Source: a virus
IMG/VR virus record: IMGVR_UViG_3300043470_001313
Location: 1 to 25,831 of that record
Length of the DNA stretch: 25,831 bases
Strand: one strand, 5' to 3'
This document shows, in pieces, positions 9,601 to 17,814 of this stretch. The translations under genes were made by a program, and so were the position numbers. Every line of letters starts with the position of its first letter. Position 1 is the stretch's first letter. The notes under the pieces were generated by a model, which was given only the letters and a program-made list of their open reading frames with translations, did no database searches and had not been told where the DNA came from.

Positions 9601-9984
9601 GAAGTTCCATTTTACCAATGGAACATAAAAGGTCAAGATACAAACAGTATTTTTGGGTCTCAAGAAAATGAGTGGTATTCTAACCCGATAAATGGGTCGG
9701 CATTTTTTAGTTATCCATATCAATTATTAGATAGAACAAATTCTTCATCAAGATATATGAGAACATCACAAAGACCTGAAAATAAATATTTTAAAGGTTA
9801 TATTTATTCTGTTTATCCTGATGGGACTTTAAATCCGGAGTTTAATTCAATTTTTCCAAATTCAGATAACGATAGGTTGTTTAATACCGGTGCACCGTTT
9901 TATTTTTATTTTGGATTAAAAAAAGGTAAATCGGCTTTTGATAGATTCACAATTAAATGGTTAGATACAACAACAACATTATAA
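3640..9984 (+). CDS. Giant tail/baseplate structural protein (2114 aa) with carboxypeptidase-regulatory-like domain and hydrophobic block
   Basis: 2114 residues, placed where T4 has gp7 (1032 residues), so a wedge-associated structural role is inferred from context. About residues 50-170 resemble a carboxypeptidase-regulatory-like beta-sandwich: GVIVGRVSVNNGFGIPNAKV at the start and NSSGDYMIFGVPAGSQTIVV at the end. Residues 485-547 form a long, strongly hydrophobic block that could make two or three membrane segments, followed by a basic patch (GGRFFRRLRDK) and a cysteine cluster CSFCDC (603-608). Proline-rich linkers occur near 628-640, after 1049 (APPPPPGG) and near 1120. Two related beta-domain copies follow, centred on FITP (about 1179) and YITP (about 1282). 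The C-terminal ~500 residues are aromatic-rich and look compact. There is no signal peptide. The next gene starts one base after the stop. The exact role is not recognised; it may be a fused wedge and fibre-attachment protein. Confidence 0.7.
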   Translation: MSNSFRIRTEPGVDKSLNVLIDQEFEYLEILSLKLLPSQIYTRQCSDYGVIVGRVSVNNGFGIPNAKVSVFIPLDTNDELNPVVSDLYPYKTLTDLNEDGYRYNLLPYVKSHSGHNPTGTFFTRDNVLTDPTLIQVYDKYYKYSTVTNSSGDYMIFGVPAGSQTIVVDIDLSDIGEFSLSPQDLIRMGLATPTQVAGINFKASSNLNSLPQIITINRTIEVEPLWGQPEICNLGITRTDFDLSKESGIDIRPTSIFMGSIVSSNDDDALPRNCKPRLKSGSQCTLVAGPGEILAIRQTIFLDAQGKPILETVDLEEGGQVIDDNGAWLVDVPMNLDYLITNEFGEQVISDDPKKGIPTKGKYRFKVKWNQSPSLSESVKRGYFLVPNVKEHGWTNSGSNPNSIKKHKSYAFSLDWDDYVDFQSAIDCTDTFYLMQYNKVYTVSQLVDQFRKGYLNSQFIGIKNILDESCESENNKFPTNDGVFRFDLIYFLFWIMLFLFRPVFISLIPVIHILWFVLKILAAIMSGIIFLVVAVVAVICGILRSVLGGLANLPRWLGGRFFRRLRDKLDCPTIDDARRIAAQILEFPDKLKNIKIPNLSYPECSFCDCGDNGGLPKDEPGIAQLEVQTPPPGEVPEAPGTSLLTPFQISSQYVINRLFNGTLGSPNVNTADSVYQTLFAGDGLGNANAASFTPSTRVPGLFTTTNNDEIPTTTTNPTDPEFGYFTSSLSVSERLNLFNTKAKYFNESGNNPGGGVNRIKVTFQPDLNNSTTNFHYDNVIAIVCTPSAANLEAGVMLSFQDFVQSKDLNVINTGTTLNDYGTNTITGTTINSGSTTNPGTITINYANPDGSGNMATPVTYQIVTFSGDPRYARFPMDVEYFQVITGMTYSEYSGMCNSSSISVTGDWNNNNSFNNRFLSNDMRFYRITQPQEDEYFPVPINCGKNLSWSTINRLFSPIDYYKSIDKQKVIFLVRGVDPNSSRTKVQYDLSRLFGYNFDNPSTIVTGDKYKLNYPIQGTLNCENHISDGGVGVNNLNVNYYYDSFRFEPSLTAPAPPPPPGGNPTSTFGFSSFTSNLQSYYSNLDTTNGSFTPGQSAPSLSSVTLPLSTISKVVDTYTNTAPPPSPVSDIYFYQGSSASQSVPISPLITDNLISNQDTGTQTIITTSNFSISDGNTTIVQFITPATPFDDLIISSGNWVNYLYAQEIAGSGILKYWIDIDEMQSDGTTVIANIATGNSFYFNESQNSDVSGYKVLSQTPTSVSTQTVTTNLTSNQQNVLVSDYITPQLGFSVIPSGVQTFKLHYLKQASSDDIKAYVEIQLADSTGTPIGPTITSNVASIGWVSAAVPVVVNLNITLPTTTINPTNRMIVRLYLNNDESFPKSVVYYTEGNSYYSLVVTSLGTTITSTLTDYMYSISLPTYVLSSVNSRIRISVRALTTGINNSFSIRMGGSAPSRIEIPLPPIEIGTQGWNGFIAEWDVPYLYRINCSLGFPKFYSRYAGSYNLTPNDNRGYYPGEIVEGGSMMYQRLDINQTTGAGDTSILLEGVYYAPRYSSGLTLNYQLTTSNQKKIVMRSDRLPTSTFVQDNLGNSFPLHTNTNFSIFVVTDDGATINQSVDGTGSSDLFNGEGGAFVPEPLVEPAVVNQILESFNCGSMAPLGCYDSREPSPGKYNLIIEPKSDDCWSFGGGKVKFDGGCYILITQPVFSLLDGSDFRIVFEWTNRIQVMFGACRNVFSHLFTNNWINGVLYPFSFSNDVIFNSLNQPVSRLCNDNIYFDQVTNNFYYRSSPWNDSTSEFVGMDRPSPGATIELLFGGYGGNFKNLKYPTTIMDLGPRNLYIQELVMSDDFDGYVANRLNTTTYGDVSELLNLLIITRLASPTFLTQIAGVGILTFFTRTKLMVDGDYAQMIAINSELSVAPFQSINYPDRPPGEQNPIYYNPSGNINDIVFGVFFSSDTQTRDFISPKRTIIDPDGLVDQPCTFSYFSVFTQEVPFYQWNIKGQDTNSIFGSQENEWYSNPINGSAFFSYPYQLLDRTNSSSRYMRTSQRPENKYFKGYIYSVYPDGTLNPEFNSIFPNSDNDRLFNTGAPFYFYFGLKKGKSAFDRFTIKWLDTTTTL

Positions 9985-9985
9985 T

Positions 9986-11839
9986 ATGGGAAATAGAATT
10001 GATACTAGAGTAGTTTTAGGTTCATTACGATATAAATCGGCGCCAGACACCAATCTGATGTTCAATGTTCCTTTAGTTCAAACTGCTCAAATGAATGTTG
10101 AATTTGATAGGAATATTGATGTTAGTTTAGAACAAGTGTTTGATGATGAAAGACAAAAATCTGATATCTTTAGACCAACATGTAAGTTTTCATTACTTTT
10201 TAATAATTCATATACGGGTAATACAAATTATCAACCGTTTGAAAATAATTTATATTATGTAAATGAAGCGCAAGCGGCAATAAATAATTGTCCAATTAAT
10301 TTAAGTGTTGCTTGGACAGGATTACCCCAATATAATGAATTTGATTTTATTAGAACTGATTATGATGTTCCGGGTTATACTCAACCACCATACAATCATT
10401 TAACTTTTGTAAGCAAAAGTGCTTCAACATATAATTGGAATCATTTCGTAAGTTATCCTTTTGAAAACGATTATCAAAAACAATTAGAGGCGGTTATTAA
10501 AATAAGTTCAATTTCAAACGCAATAACATTAAATTGGGTTGCGTCAGATGGAATACCATTTGTTATTGAAAATGATGATACAACTGTTTATAATGGTAGA
10601 AACATTATAAAATTTATTTGTCCTATGAAACACGGATTAATTCCGGGAGAATTTGTTAAATTAAATTTTGGTTACAAGAATATAGATACATTTGAAGTAT
10701 ATAGTTTAGGTGATGGAAAATATGAAAGTGATTTATATATTTTTAACATTTTTAATGTTGGGTTTACGGGAACTACATTTACCACAGGAAAGGAAGGAAC
10801 GTTTAAACGAATTATTAATAGTGACAACCCAAGTGACACTATCTCAACATATTATGTTAGAAGACATAAAATTTTAACAAACCCTGAAAATGCTGTTTTA
10901 GTAAATGCGGGGTTTGACCAAAATATTTTTGGTGTTAAACGAAAGTTTGAAAGTAGTGGTTTTACCCCTAACAGAATTGCTAGAGTTTCAATTAAAGAGG
11001 GGTCTCAATCTTACACATTATCTTTTGATAAAGATATTAGAATTAATGGTTTAATTGATAATCAAAAAAGACCATTAACTGAATTATTTTTTACAACAAT
11101 TTGGAAAGGTTATTTTGGTTATATGTTTGGTAGATTGATAGGACCAGGGATGGGATATCAAGGTATGAAGTTTGGGTTTGATTTTAATTTACCTTTAAAT
11201 CCCCAAACTAAATTACCAACTGATTGGTGGGGTGAGGCTCAAAATTTGTCGGATACAAACATTCCAATAGATACCTATGTTAATACAACGTTAGGGCCAG
11301 ATGGGTTCCCGTTAGGTGAATATAATAATTCACCGATAGTTTTTACGTATAATAGGTCTTTAAAAGATGGTGATACATTAGATGGTGATTATTGTGAATG
11401 GAATAATTTTGAACAAACAGAAAGAGTTATTTCTAATTTATATCATAAGATAACGTATAACGCTAAGGTGTTCAATATTGGAACACCAAAAAGTTCAACA
11501 GGGAATCAAATGTCAACAACAAATCCGTTTGGTTATTATTATCAACCACATAATTCTTTAACTATACGACAATTTTCTGATTACATTGAAGAGGGAAATA
11601 AGAAAAATGTTGTGGATGTACCTAATTACGCGTATTACTCCCCAAGTAAAGATACTTTTTTATGGAAAGATTTATATAGTTATGGATTTGTTGACTCTAA
11701 TAATATTGGGGTTAATTATCCATTTTTAAATGGGGCTCATTACCCGTATTCAAACATTATTTTCAGAATAATACCTGAAGGTACTAATTATAATGAACAG
11801 AACATAACAGCAGAACCAATAATTGACGATTGTGAGTAA
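9986..11839 (+). CDS. Uncharacterised tail/baseplate protein (617 aa)
   Basis: 617 residues; no family recognised with certainty. It begins MGNRIDTRVVLGSLRYKSAP and is rich in Asn, Tyr, Phe and Thr with alternating beta-like strands, as in the surrounding virion proteins. No membrane segment, signal peptide or catalytic motif is seen. A Gly/Phe-rich stretch near residues 365-395 (GYFGYMFGRLIGPGMGYQGM) stands out. It starts one base after the stop of the giant gene, so it is almost certainly co-transcribed and perhaps translationally coupled. By gene order it lies where T4 encodes gp8, but no sequence resemblance to gp8 was found by eye. A structural role in the wedge is inferred from context only. 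Confidence 0.6.
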   Translation: MGNRIDTRVVLGSLRYKSAPDTNLMFNVPLVQTAQMNVEFDRNIDVSLEQVFDDERQKSDIFRPTCKFSLLFNNSYTGNTNYQPFENNLYYVNEAQAAINNCPINLSVAWTGLPQYNEFDFIRTDYDVPGYTQPPYNHLTFVSKSASTYNWNHFVSYPFENDYQKQLEAVIKISSISNAITLNWVASDGIPFVIENDDTTVYNGRNIIKFICPMKHGLIPGEFVKLNFGYKNIDTFEVYSLGDGKYESDLYIFNIFNVGFTGTTFTTGKEGTFKRIINSDNPSDTISTYYVRRHKILTNPENAVLVNAGFDQNIFGVKRKFESSGFTPNRIARVSIKEGSQSYTLSFDKDIRINGLIDNQKRPLTELFFTTIWKGYFGYMFGRLIGPGMGYQGMKFGFDFNLPLNPQTKLPTDWWGEAQNLSDTNIPIDTYVNTTLGPDGFPLGEYNNSPIVFTYNRSLKDGDTLDGDYCEWNNFEQTERVISNLYHKITYNAKVFNIGTPKSSTGNQMSTTNPFGYYYQPHNSLTIRQFSDYIEEGNKKNVVDVPNYAYYSPSKDTFLWKDLYSYGFVDSNNIGVNYPFLNGAHYPYSNIIFRIIPEGTNYNEQNITAEPIIDDCE

Positions 11840-12632
11840 TAAATTTACATTTGTAATCCCAAATGATGAGCAGTACATTCTTTTACCGATTGAACTGAAA
11901 TGGGATATGTACGGACAGGAAGATAGTATTGAACTTTATGAGGAAGACGTTATAAAGGACATAATTGGTGTTGCTGAAGATTTTGAATTATTAAGATTTT
12001 CTCATAAACCATATAATGAGGATACAAAAACTGATGTTAAATATGATTTTCATTTTTATAGTGGTAATGTTAATAATGTAATGACTGCGACTAGTAATGA
12101 TTGGGTGAATAGTTACTTACCTGAAGGGTTTGATAAAAGTGAAATTTATTATTATGAAAAACCTTTTACAAAATCGTTTTTCAAATTGGATTTTTACGAT
12201 ACTATGGATGGTAAATCTCAAACTAATTATTTCACAATAATTATACCGGTTCAACAGGGTTTTACTGAATTGGTTACATTATCACCTTATATTCCGGATG
12301 TTTTAATTAAACGTCCATCCTACAAATTAGATTTTGTTGGTGATAAGGAAGGGTTTTTCATTTATTGGTTAAAAAATATCAAATTTTATGATTTAACTAC
12401 TTTTTATATGAGTGCTAAATTTTTTGATGGTAAGTTGGGAGTATATGTTAAAATGATGAAAGTACCTCAAATTCCTCCAACAATACCAAGTGCTTTCGAG
12501 TTTGAGTCGAAGTATTTTTATTATAAAGTTAATTTAGATTATGTTAACAAAACCTATGAAATCTTGGATGATTTAAATGTTAGAGTAGGAACTACAAGTT
12601 CCATAAAATGGTATGAATATATTAATCCATAA
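11832..12632 (+). CDS. Uncharacterised tail-cluster protein (about 266 aa), GTG start
   Basis: Unknown family. The frame also allows a TTG start at 11823, but the GTG at 11832 gives MSNKFTFVIPNDEQY, overlaps the upstream stop by only 8 bases (GTGAGTAA) and is preferred here; there is no ATG near the beginning. The product is rich in Asp, Tyr, Phe and Lys with beta-strand character; KSFFKLDFYDTMDG followed by NYFTIIIP in the middle looks like a conserved core. No membrane segments or catalytic motif are seen. It shares one base with the next gene (TAATG). A small baseplate or fibre-connecting protein is likely from its position between structural genes. Confidence 0.6.
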   Translation: MSNKFTFVIPNDEQYILLPIELKWDMYGQEDSIELYEEDVIKDIIGVAEDFELLRFSHKPYNEDTKTDVKYDFHFYSGNVNNVMTATSNDWVNSYLPEGFDKSEIYYYEKPFTKSFFKLDFYDTMDGKSQTNYFTIIIPVQQGFTELVTLSPYIPDVLIKRPSYKLDFVGDKEGFFIYWLKNIKFYDLTTFYMSAKFFDGKLGVYVKMMKVPQIPPTIPSAFEFESKYFYYKVNLDYVNKTYEILDDLNVRVGTTSSIKWYEYINP

Positions 12633-13867
12633 TGAGTGCAAATACATATCGTATAAGGATATCTCCTGAAGTAATTAATGGTGATGTTTTTAAAATTAGT
12701 TATATCGGAGACCCATATCTTGAGCAACAGAGAATTCCTTTTTGTTGTGACATTTATACTAGAGAAGTGACCAAATATATTGATGGGTCTGCTTATGTAT
12801 ATTCATCAATGACTCAAATATTAACAGGTGCTACGGGAACAACAGCTACTTCTAATATTTCAAAAGCAACACTCAAACGAGGTACATCATTATTAACCGG
12901 AATGACTATTCCAATATTAATAACTGAAAATACCGTGGACGTTGGGTATTATTCTGTATTTGATGGTATGATTGTCCAACAAGAAGTTATGACTAATTTT
13001 TTATTTTCAGCCAATACTTTATCAGCATATACTTACAATTTTTATAATACTTCTGATGTTGAATTTAAAAAATATTTAGAATTTTCGTCTTATGAAATAG
13101 ATTGGGGTGATGGAACGCCAAAACAAACCGTCACAAATTTTAGTCCTAATTTTTATCAACACACTTATTCTCAAGCAAGTCCGGCTAGTGGGTTTACAAT
13201 TAGTATGTCAGGTATGAGTCCGTGGGGTTCTAATGTGGTAAAGAAAACGGTTAATGTACCATTTACAAACGCAACTATATTAGACCCAAAAGGTACAACT
13301 TGTTTTACTCCAATGGGTGGTAGTTGGTCGGCAACACCAATTTGTTATGACTTTATTTATAGTGGTGACGCTAGTTGTGATACATATCAAAGTGGTATTA
13401 ACCCTTATTTAACTGTACCATTAGTTGTTACAGGTTATACTCAATCATCAGTGGCGGATTTAAGAGTTTATGGTAACAAATCTACTTTAGTTGATGGGTA
13501 TTATAAGATTGGGGTTCAGATAACAGGTACAACCGGTGTGGTAGGGACATATTGGGGTGGAAGTGCAAATGGTAATCAATTATATACCGGATATACAATT
13601 AATGGTGTTGATTATTATGATTATAGTGATGGAACAACACTCTTTGTAGTTAGTGGTGTAACACCAATAGATACGGTATGTGAACCAATTGTAAAAAATG
13701 AAGCATTATTAAATGTAATTGACGAGCCAGAAGTTCAATCCAATGTATTTATAGAGAGAGGAAAAGTTTCCGGATTAGAATCAATGGAAAGATTAGGGGA
13801 AGTAGATAATTTAGGTGACCTTGAAAAATATGGTTACAAATTTTTTAACATAATAAAAATAGATTAA
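12632..13867 (+). CDS. Tail-cluster protein with PKD-like beta domain (411 aa)
   Basis: 411 residues. The start overlaps the preceding stop by one base (TAATG), suggesting coupled translation. A PKD-like immunoglobulin-fold module is visible: IDWGDGTP (residues 156-163), with the hallmark W-G-D-G at 158-161, followed by the closing HTYS at 177-180. PKD domains act as spacers or adhesion modules in surface proteins. Residues around 215-350 are Gly/Thr/Tyr-rich and fibre-like. The C-terminus (370-408) carries a conserved-looking charged tail, NVFIERGKVSGLESMERLGE then DLEKYGYKFFNI, which may be a docking segment that holds the protein on the baseplate. Function is inferred; a short fibre or decoration protein fits best. 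Confidence 0.6.
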   Translation: MSANTYRIRISPEVINGDVFKISYIGDPYLEQQRIPFCCDIYTREVTKYIDGSAYVYSSMTQILTGATGTTATSNISKATLKRGTSLLTGMTIPILITENTVDVGYYSVFDGMIVQQEVMTNFLFSANTLSAYTYNFYNTSDVEFKKYLEFSSYEIDWGDGTPKQTVTNFSPNFYQHTYSQASPASGFTISMSGMSPWGSNVVKKTVNVPFTNATILDPKGTTCFTPMGGSWSATPICYDFIYSGDASCDTYQSGINPYLTVPLVVTGYTQSSVADLRVYGNKSTLVDGYYKIGVQITGTTGVVGTYWGGSANGNQLYTGYTINGVDYYDYSDGTTLFVVSGVTPIDTVCEPIVKNEALLNVIDEPEVQSNVFIERGKVSGLESMERLGEVDNLGDLEKYGYKFFNIIKID

Positions 13868-13876
13868 AATAATAAT

Positions 13877-14791
13877 ATGGCAACAGGAACATACGGTACA
13901 ATAAGACCCGCAGATGTATCACCGGAAGATGTGGACATCATTCTTAATTATACACCATCAAGAGATGAAACAGATAATTTTGTATTAACAAAGTTAGATG
14001 CTGTATCAATATTAAGACCTTATTTTAATAATCAACAAACGAGCTCAAGCCCAAACCCTAATGTGGAAATATTAGGTGGATTATACAATTTAAGACTACC
14101 TGCTGAACAATTTAATCAATTAGGTATCTACACCTTATATATTAGACCAGCGGAGATTAGAACGAGTATTTTAGATTGTGGTGTGTTATCATCATTACCT
14201 AACGTAAAAGGAATTGTAATTGATTTGAACGATGTACCATCTCAATTTAGAAATAAATTCGTTAATCAAGGTTTAGTTGGTTTTAGAATTGAGTATTTAA
14301 ATTCTGATGGAACAAAAATACCTAATTTCTTTAGAATTGTTACATCATCATTCTTTTGTGAACCGGTTGTTCAAAATTTGACAAATACATCACAAAAAGC
14401 TATAAGATATAGATATACTGATAATAATACAAATATAATCTTTTGTACGGTTTCTCCGTCGTCATCTCCGACAAACAAACCAAACGCAACACCATATATT
14501 GGACAGCCAAATCAAAATATTATAATGTCTAATACCTTCTTTAATCCTATTACTCTTGATATTGAAATTGCTGACCAAGATTTCTCAACATTGGCTATTG
14601 CACTTTATGGTAATCAAACTAAATCTATGGATGACGGTATTTACACAATCTACGATGCAAATAATAACATTTACCAACAATATAACTTATACGAAATTAG
14701 AGACCAATTTAATACGTTGTTATATGAAGTTAGACAAAATAGAGGGGATAATATTGATTTTAGTAAAAACTTTACAAACATAACTGAATAA
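13877..14791 (+). CDS. Uncharacterised tail/baseplate protein (304 aa)
   Basis: 304 residues, no family recognised. It begins MATGTYGTIRPADVSPEDVD and has mixed alpha/beta character with repeated Asn and Ile. A segment near residues 100-125 (LSSLPNVKGIVIDLNDVP) looks like a folded core. The C-terminal ~80 residues (from PITLDIEIADQDF) end in a Tyr/Gln-rich helix, YLYEIRDQFN-like, suggesting a packing interface. No signal peptide, membrane segment or catalytic motif is seen. It follows the PKD-like protein after 9 bases and runs into the next gene through a TAATG overlap, so it probably belongs to the same virion substructure. Confidence 0.55.
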   Translation: MATGTYGTIRPADVSPEDVDIILNYTPSRDETDNFVLTKLDAVSILRPYFNNQQTSSSPNPNVEILGGLYNLRLPAEQFNQLGIYTLYIRPAEIRTSILDCGVLSSLPNVKGIVIDLNDVPSQFRNKFVNQGLVGFRIEYLNSDGTKIPNFFRIVTSSFFCEPVVQNLTNTSQKAIRYRYTDNNTNIIFCTVSPSSSPTNKPNATPYIGQPNQNIIMSNTFFNPITLDIEIADQDFSTLAIALYGNQTKSMDDGIYTIYDANNNIYQQYNLYEIRDQFNTLLYEVRQNRGDNIDFSKNFTNITE

Positions 14792-17700
14792 TGGCATTAC
14801 AAAAATTTACATGTCCTCCACAAGGTCCATCTGGTGCAAGTTCATTCTCTGATGATTTAGTTGGTTTCCAATTAGTCACAGGGGGTGGTTTGATGCAAGG
14901 TAATTTTGAATTTGCGACTTCTTTTAATGAGAAAACGAATAGAACTTTTAATACAGGAACATTTTCAGACCCAATTAGTTTAGAAGGATTAGGGTTAGAT
15001 AGTAATATTCAATCAAGAACAATATTTGAAAATAACTTTAAAGTTTATCCAAATTTTGATTTAAGTCAAATTACTAATTTTACTCAATACGGGTCTTTAG
15101 TGAAAAGATTATCAACATCTGTTGAGGTAATTATATCTAAATTCCCCGCGGCTCTTGAGGCGACTACTATGGGTGAAAATTATGTTAAAGGTGAAACCGC
15201 AACAAATATAACTTATGATGAAATTGTTAATATAACTAGTTTTGATTTAGATGTTTCTCGTTTAAGAAATCCATTTGCTATTGATTTTACAATAAATTCA
15301 ACTAGAAATCTTGCGTTAAAAGAAATTGAGGTATCTGCGCTTAGAGACATGACGGTTCAATACGCTAATTATAGTTTATATTATAATGGTAATGGTTATA
15401 ATGTAACCGCAATTATTCCTACAACATCTTTAACATCCGGAACATTAAACATAAGTGTTAGTGGCCATCCATTTCCATTTCAAACTGTTACTTTTGATGA
15501 TTTAGTTATTAGACCAAATGATTATGAAGTTAATCGAATTTTTAATGAAGATTTAGATGAAGTTGAAAATTTCTTACTAAATAGAAATGTGACCCCAAAA
15601 TATACTGCAAATTTTAATGTACCAAGAGATGCTGAAGACGGTAGTTATTTCACTTCACAAGAGTTCGTAACATTCCCATTAAATGGTTCTTGGAATCTTG
15701 ATATAGTAACAAATGCTTTCACAAATTATTTAGTTCAGTTAAATGATATTGGAGCATCAATGGATGAGTATAAAACAAACATTATTGCAAGATTTTTAAC
15801 TACCGGGGCATTCCAAGAATTTGACACATTAGGTCAAAAAATGGAAAAAGTATTACAAATTTACGGTAGAAGTTTTGATGAGACAAATAAATTTATAAGT
15901 GCTTTGGCATTTATGAATTCAGTACATTATAATCCTGGTGATGATATACCATCTCAATTACTTAAAAATTTATCACAAACATTAGGATGGCAAACAAATA
16001 TGTCACCAGTGTCAACTGATGATTTTTTAAGTTCTGTGTTTGGTCAAACAAATACAGACAGGTCTCAATATCCTGGTATATCAGATGCTACAACACCTGA
16101 TGAATTAAATTATCAATACTATAGAAATTTAATATTAAATTCTGCTTACCTGTTCAAATCAAAAGGAACAAGAAAATCAATTGAAACTTTAATGGCGTTA
16201 ATTGGTGCTCCGGATGCTTTGATTGAATTTAATGAGTACATTTACTTAGCCGACCAAAGAATTAATGTTAATCAATTTAATAGTGAGTTTGCTCAAATAT
16301 CAGGTGGTACGTATACTCAAGAATTACCAACACTTGAGGCGGGTAACACATATAAAATTAGAAATATTGAATACACTGGTTTTACAACTACCACAGTAAT
16401 TCAAGATGTTAATATAACCAAAGATGAATATCCAATGGATGTATTTGGTTTCCCTAAAGCTCCGCCAAATACAGAAGATTTTTTCTTTGAAAAAGGTAGT
16501 GGATGGTTTGAACAAACACCAAAACATAGAGCCCCTGAAGAAGTAAGTTTTACCAATAGTGTATTTACAGGTGCAAATCCTAACTATCAAACGGTTTTAA
16601 CGCCATATAGTTATGGTCAAGAATATTTTGATAGATTTAGACAATTCCCTTTTATGAATTTAGGGTATAATCTATCACAAACCATTGATAATAATAAAAG
16701 TTGGGTTGATACTGAAGTTGGGTTACGTTCAAATTTAGATGGTGGTTATAATGCAAGATACTATACAACAAATGACGATTTAGTTCTTAACGCCAAAAAT
16801 ACTGATTTATTTTTAAATCCTGCTCAAGGTTTATCATATGATGTGTGGGTGATGTCAAGGGAGTATAATTTTCCAATACCTAATGAAGGTTTAAATTATG
16901 TTCAACCAACTTATTGTGACCCAAATCCTGTTTCTAATTATCCAATGAGAGGTGGGGTGGATTGGACTGAAATAAATCCACAACCAAAACGTAAAACATT
17001 CTTTGAGTTTGCCCAAACATTTTGGAAAAACATGATTAATGTTAGAAACAGACAATTTTCAACAGATGGTAAGACAATGGGATATCCAACCCTTCAATCA
17101 ATTTATTGGAAATATTTAGACGCTCAGAAATTAGCTGGAGTACCGGATGGTAGTTTCAACTATAGTAATATGATTGAGTATGTAGATGGTATGGGTGATT
17201 ATTGGGTACGACTTGTGGAACAAATGATACCAGCAAGTACTATTTGGAATACAGGTGTTAAATATGAGAATTCAATCTTCCATAGACAAAAATTTGTTTG
17301 GAGAAGACAAGAAGGATGTCAGTTAATTCCTGTACCATGTAATCCATGTTCGATGGTTAGTAATCTATTTACTTATGATTGTTATGTACAATCAGTACAA
17401 TGTTCAATCTATCCATGGCAAACTAATCCACAATTACAATCATTTAATGCTGTGTTAGGTTATTTATTAAATAATTATTTAACATCTCAACAACCTCCTT
17501 ATGAGTTAAATGATTGTCAGCTGAATACTTTAAAAAGTACTTGGTATGTGGTGTTAAGTTTAGATGATGTCGTAATTGTTCAATATCAGTTCTTTACAGG
17601 TATAGGATATCTTAACACTGGTTTAGATTCACCAACAACAGCCCAATGGGATGCGGCGTTAATACCTGCATTAAATAGTTTAGATTTGTATGGTTTTGAG

Positions 17701-17814
17701 TATATTTTAAATGATACCGATGTAGTTATTTATAGTTCAATTTGTTCTGTAAATGATTCGGGAATCAATTTTAAATTGAATGTTGGAATAAATTTTGAAA
17801 TTTTATGTAATTAA
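14791..17814 (+). CDS. Large baseplate protein resembling phage tail protein I (1007 aa)
   Basis: 1007 residues. A central segment, NLILNSAYLFKSKGTRKSIE (from about residue 448), then LMALIGAP and FNEYIY, matches the helical motif seen in phage tail protein I and related baseplate proteins, where an SKGTR-type loop precedes a short helix and a hydrophobic strand. In P2-like phages protein I is part of the wedge and contacts the J protein, so pairing with the gp6-like protein here makes sense. The late segment GDYWVRLVEQMIPASTIWNT (about 805-824) followed by FHRQKFVWRR is another expected element. The last ~150 residues begin with a cysteine cluster (CQLIPVPCNPC) and may be a separate domain. 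Much longer than classical protein I (about 200 residues). It starts and ends with TAATG overlaps. Confidence 0.7.
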   Translation: MALQKFTCPPQGPSGASSFSDDLVGFQLVTGGGLMQGNFEFATSFNEKTNRTFNTGTFSDPISLEGLGLDSNIQSRTIFENNFKVYPNFDLSQITNFTQYGSLVKRLSTSVEVIISKFPAALEATTMGENYVKGETATNITYDEIVNITSFDLDVSRLRNPFAIDFTINSTRNLALKEIEVSALRDMTVQYANYSLYYNGNGYNVTAIIPTTSLTSGTLNISVSGHPFPFQTVTFDDLVIRPNDYEVNRIFNEDLDEVENFLLNRNVTPKYTANFNVPRDAEDGSYFTSQEFVTFPLNGSWNLDIVTNAFTNYLVQLNDIGASMDEYKTNIIARFLTTGAFQEFDTLGQKMEKVLQIYGRSFDETNKFISALAFMNSVHYNPGDDIPSQLLKNLSQTLGWQTNMSPVSTDDFLSSVFGQTNTDRSQYPGISDATTPDELNYQYYRNLILNSAYLFKSKGTRKSIETLMALIGAPDALIEFNEYIYLADQRINVNQFNSEFAQISGGTYTQELPTLEAGNTYKIRNIEYTGFTTTTVIQDVNITKDEYPMDVFGFPKAPPNTEDFFFEKGSGWFEQTPKHRAPEEVSFTNSVFTGANPNYQTVLTPYSYGQEYFDRFRQFPFMNLGYNLSQTIDNNKSWVDTEVGLRSNLDGGYNARYYTTNDDLVLNAKNTDLFLNPAQGLSYDVWVMSREYNFPIPNEGLNYVQPTYCDPNPVSNYPMRGGVDWTEINPQPKRKTFFEFAQTFWKNMINVRNRQFSTDGKTMGYPTLQSIYWKYLDAQKLAGVPDGSFNYSNMIEYVDGMGDYWVRLVEQMIPASTIWNTGVKYENSIFHRQKFVWRRQEGCQLIPVPCNPCSMVSNLFTYDCYVQSVQCSIYPWQTNPQLQSFNAVLGYLLNNYLTSQQPPYELNDCQLNTLKSTWYVVLSLDDVVIVQYQFFTGIGYLNTGLDSPTTAQWDAALIPALNSLDLYGFEYILNDTDVVIYSSICSVNDSGINFKLNVGINFEILCN

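Noticed and set aside
11823-11825. TTG as start of the ~266-residue protein
   Set aside because: Possible, but the GTG at 11832 gives a more usual N-terminus (MSNKF) and a shorter overlap with the upstream gene.
14556-14783. 75-codon plus-strand open frame inside the 304-residue gene
   Set aside because: Shadow frame inside a longer gene with better composition; it has no leader or motif of its own.
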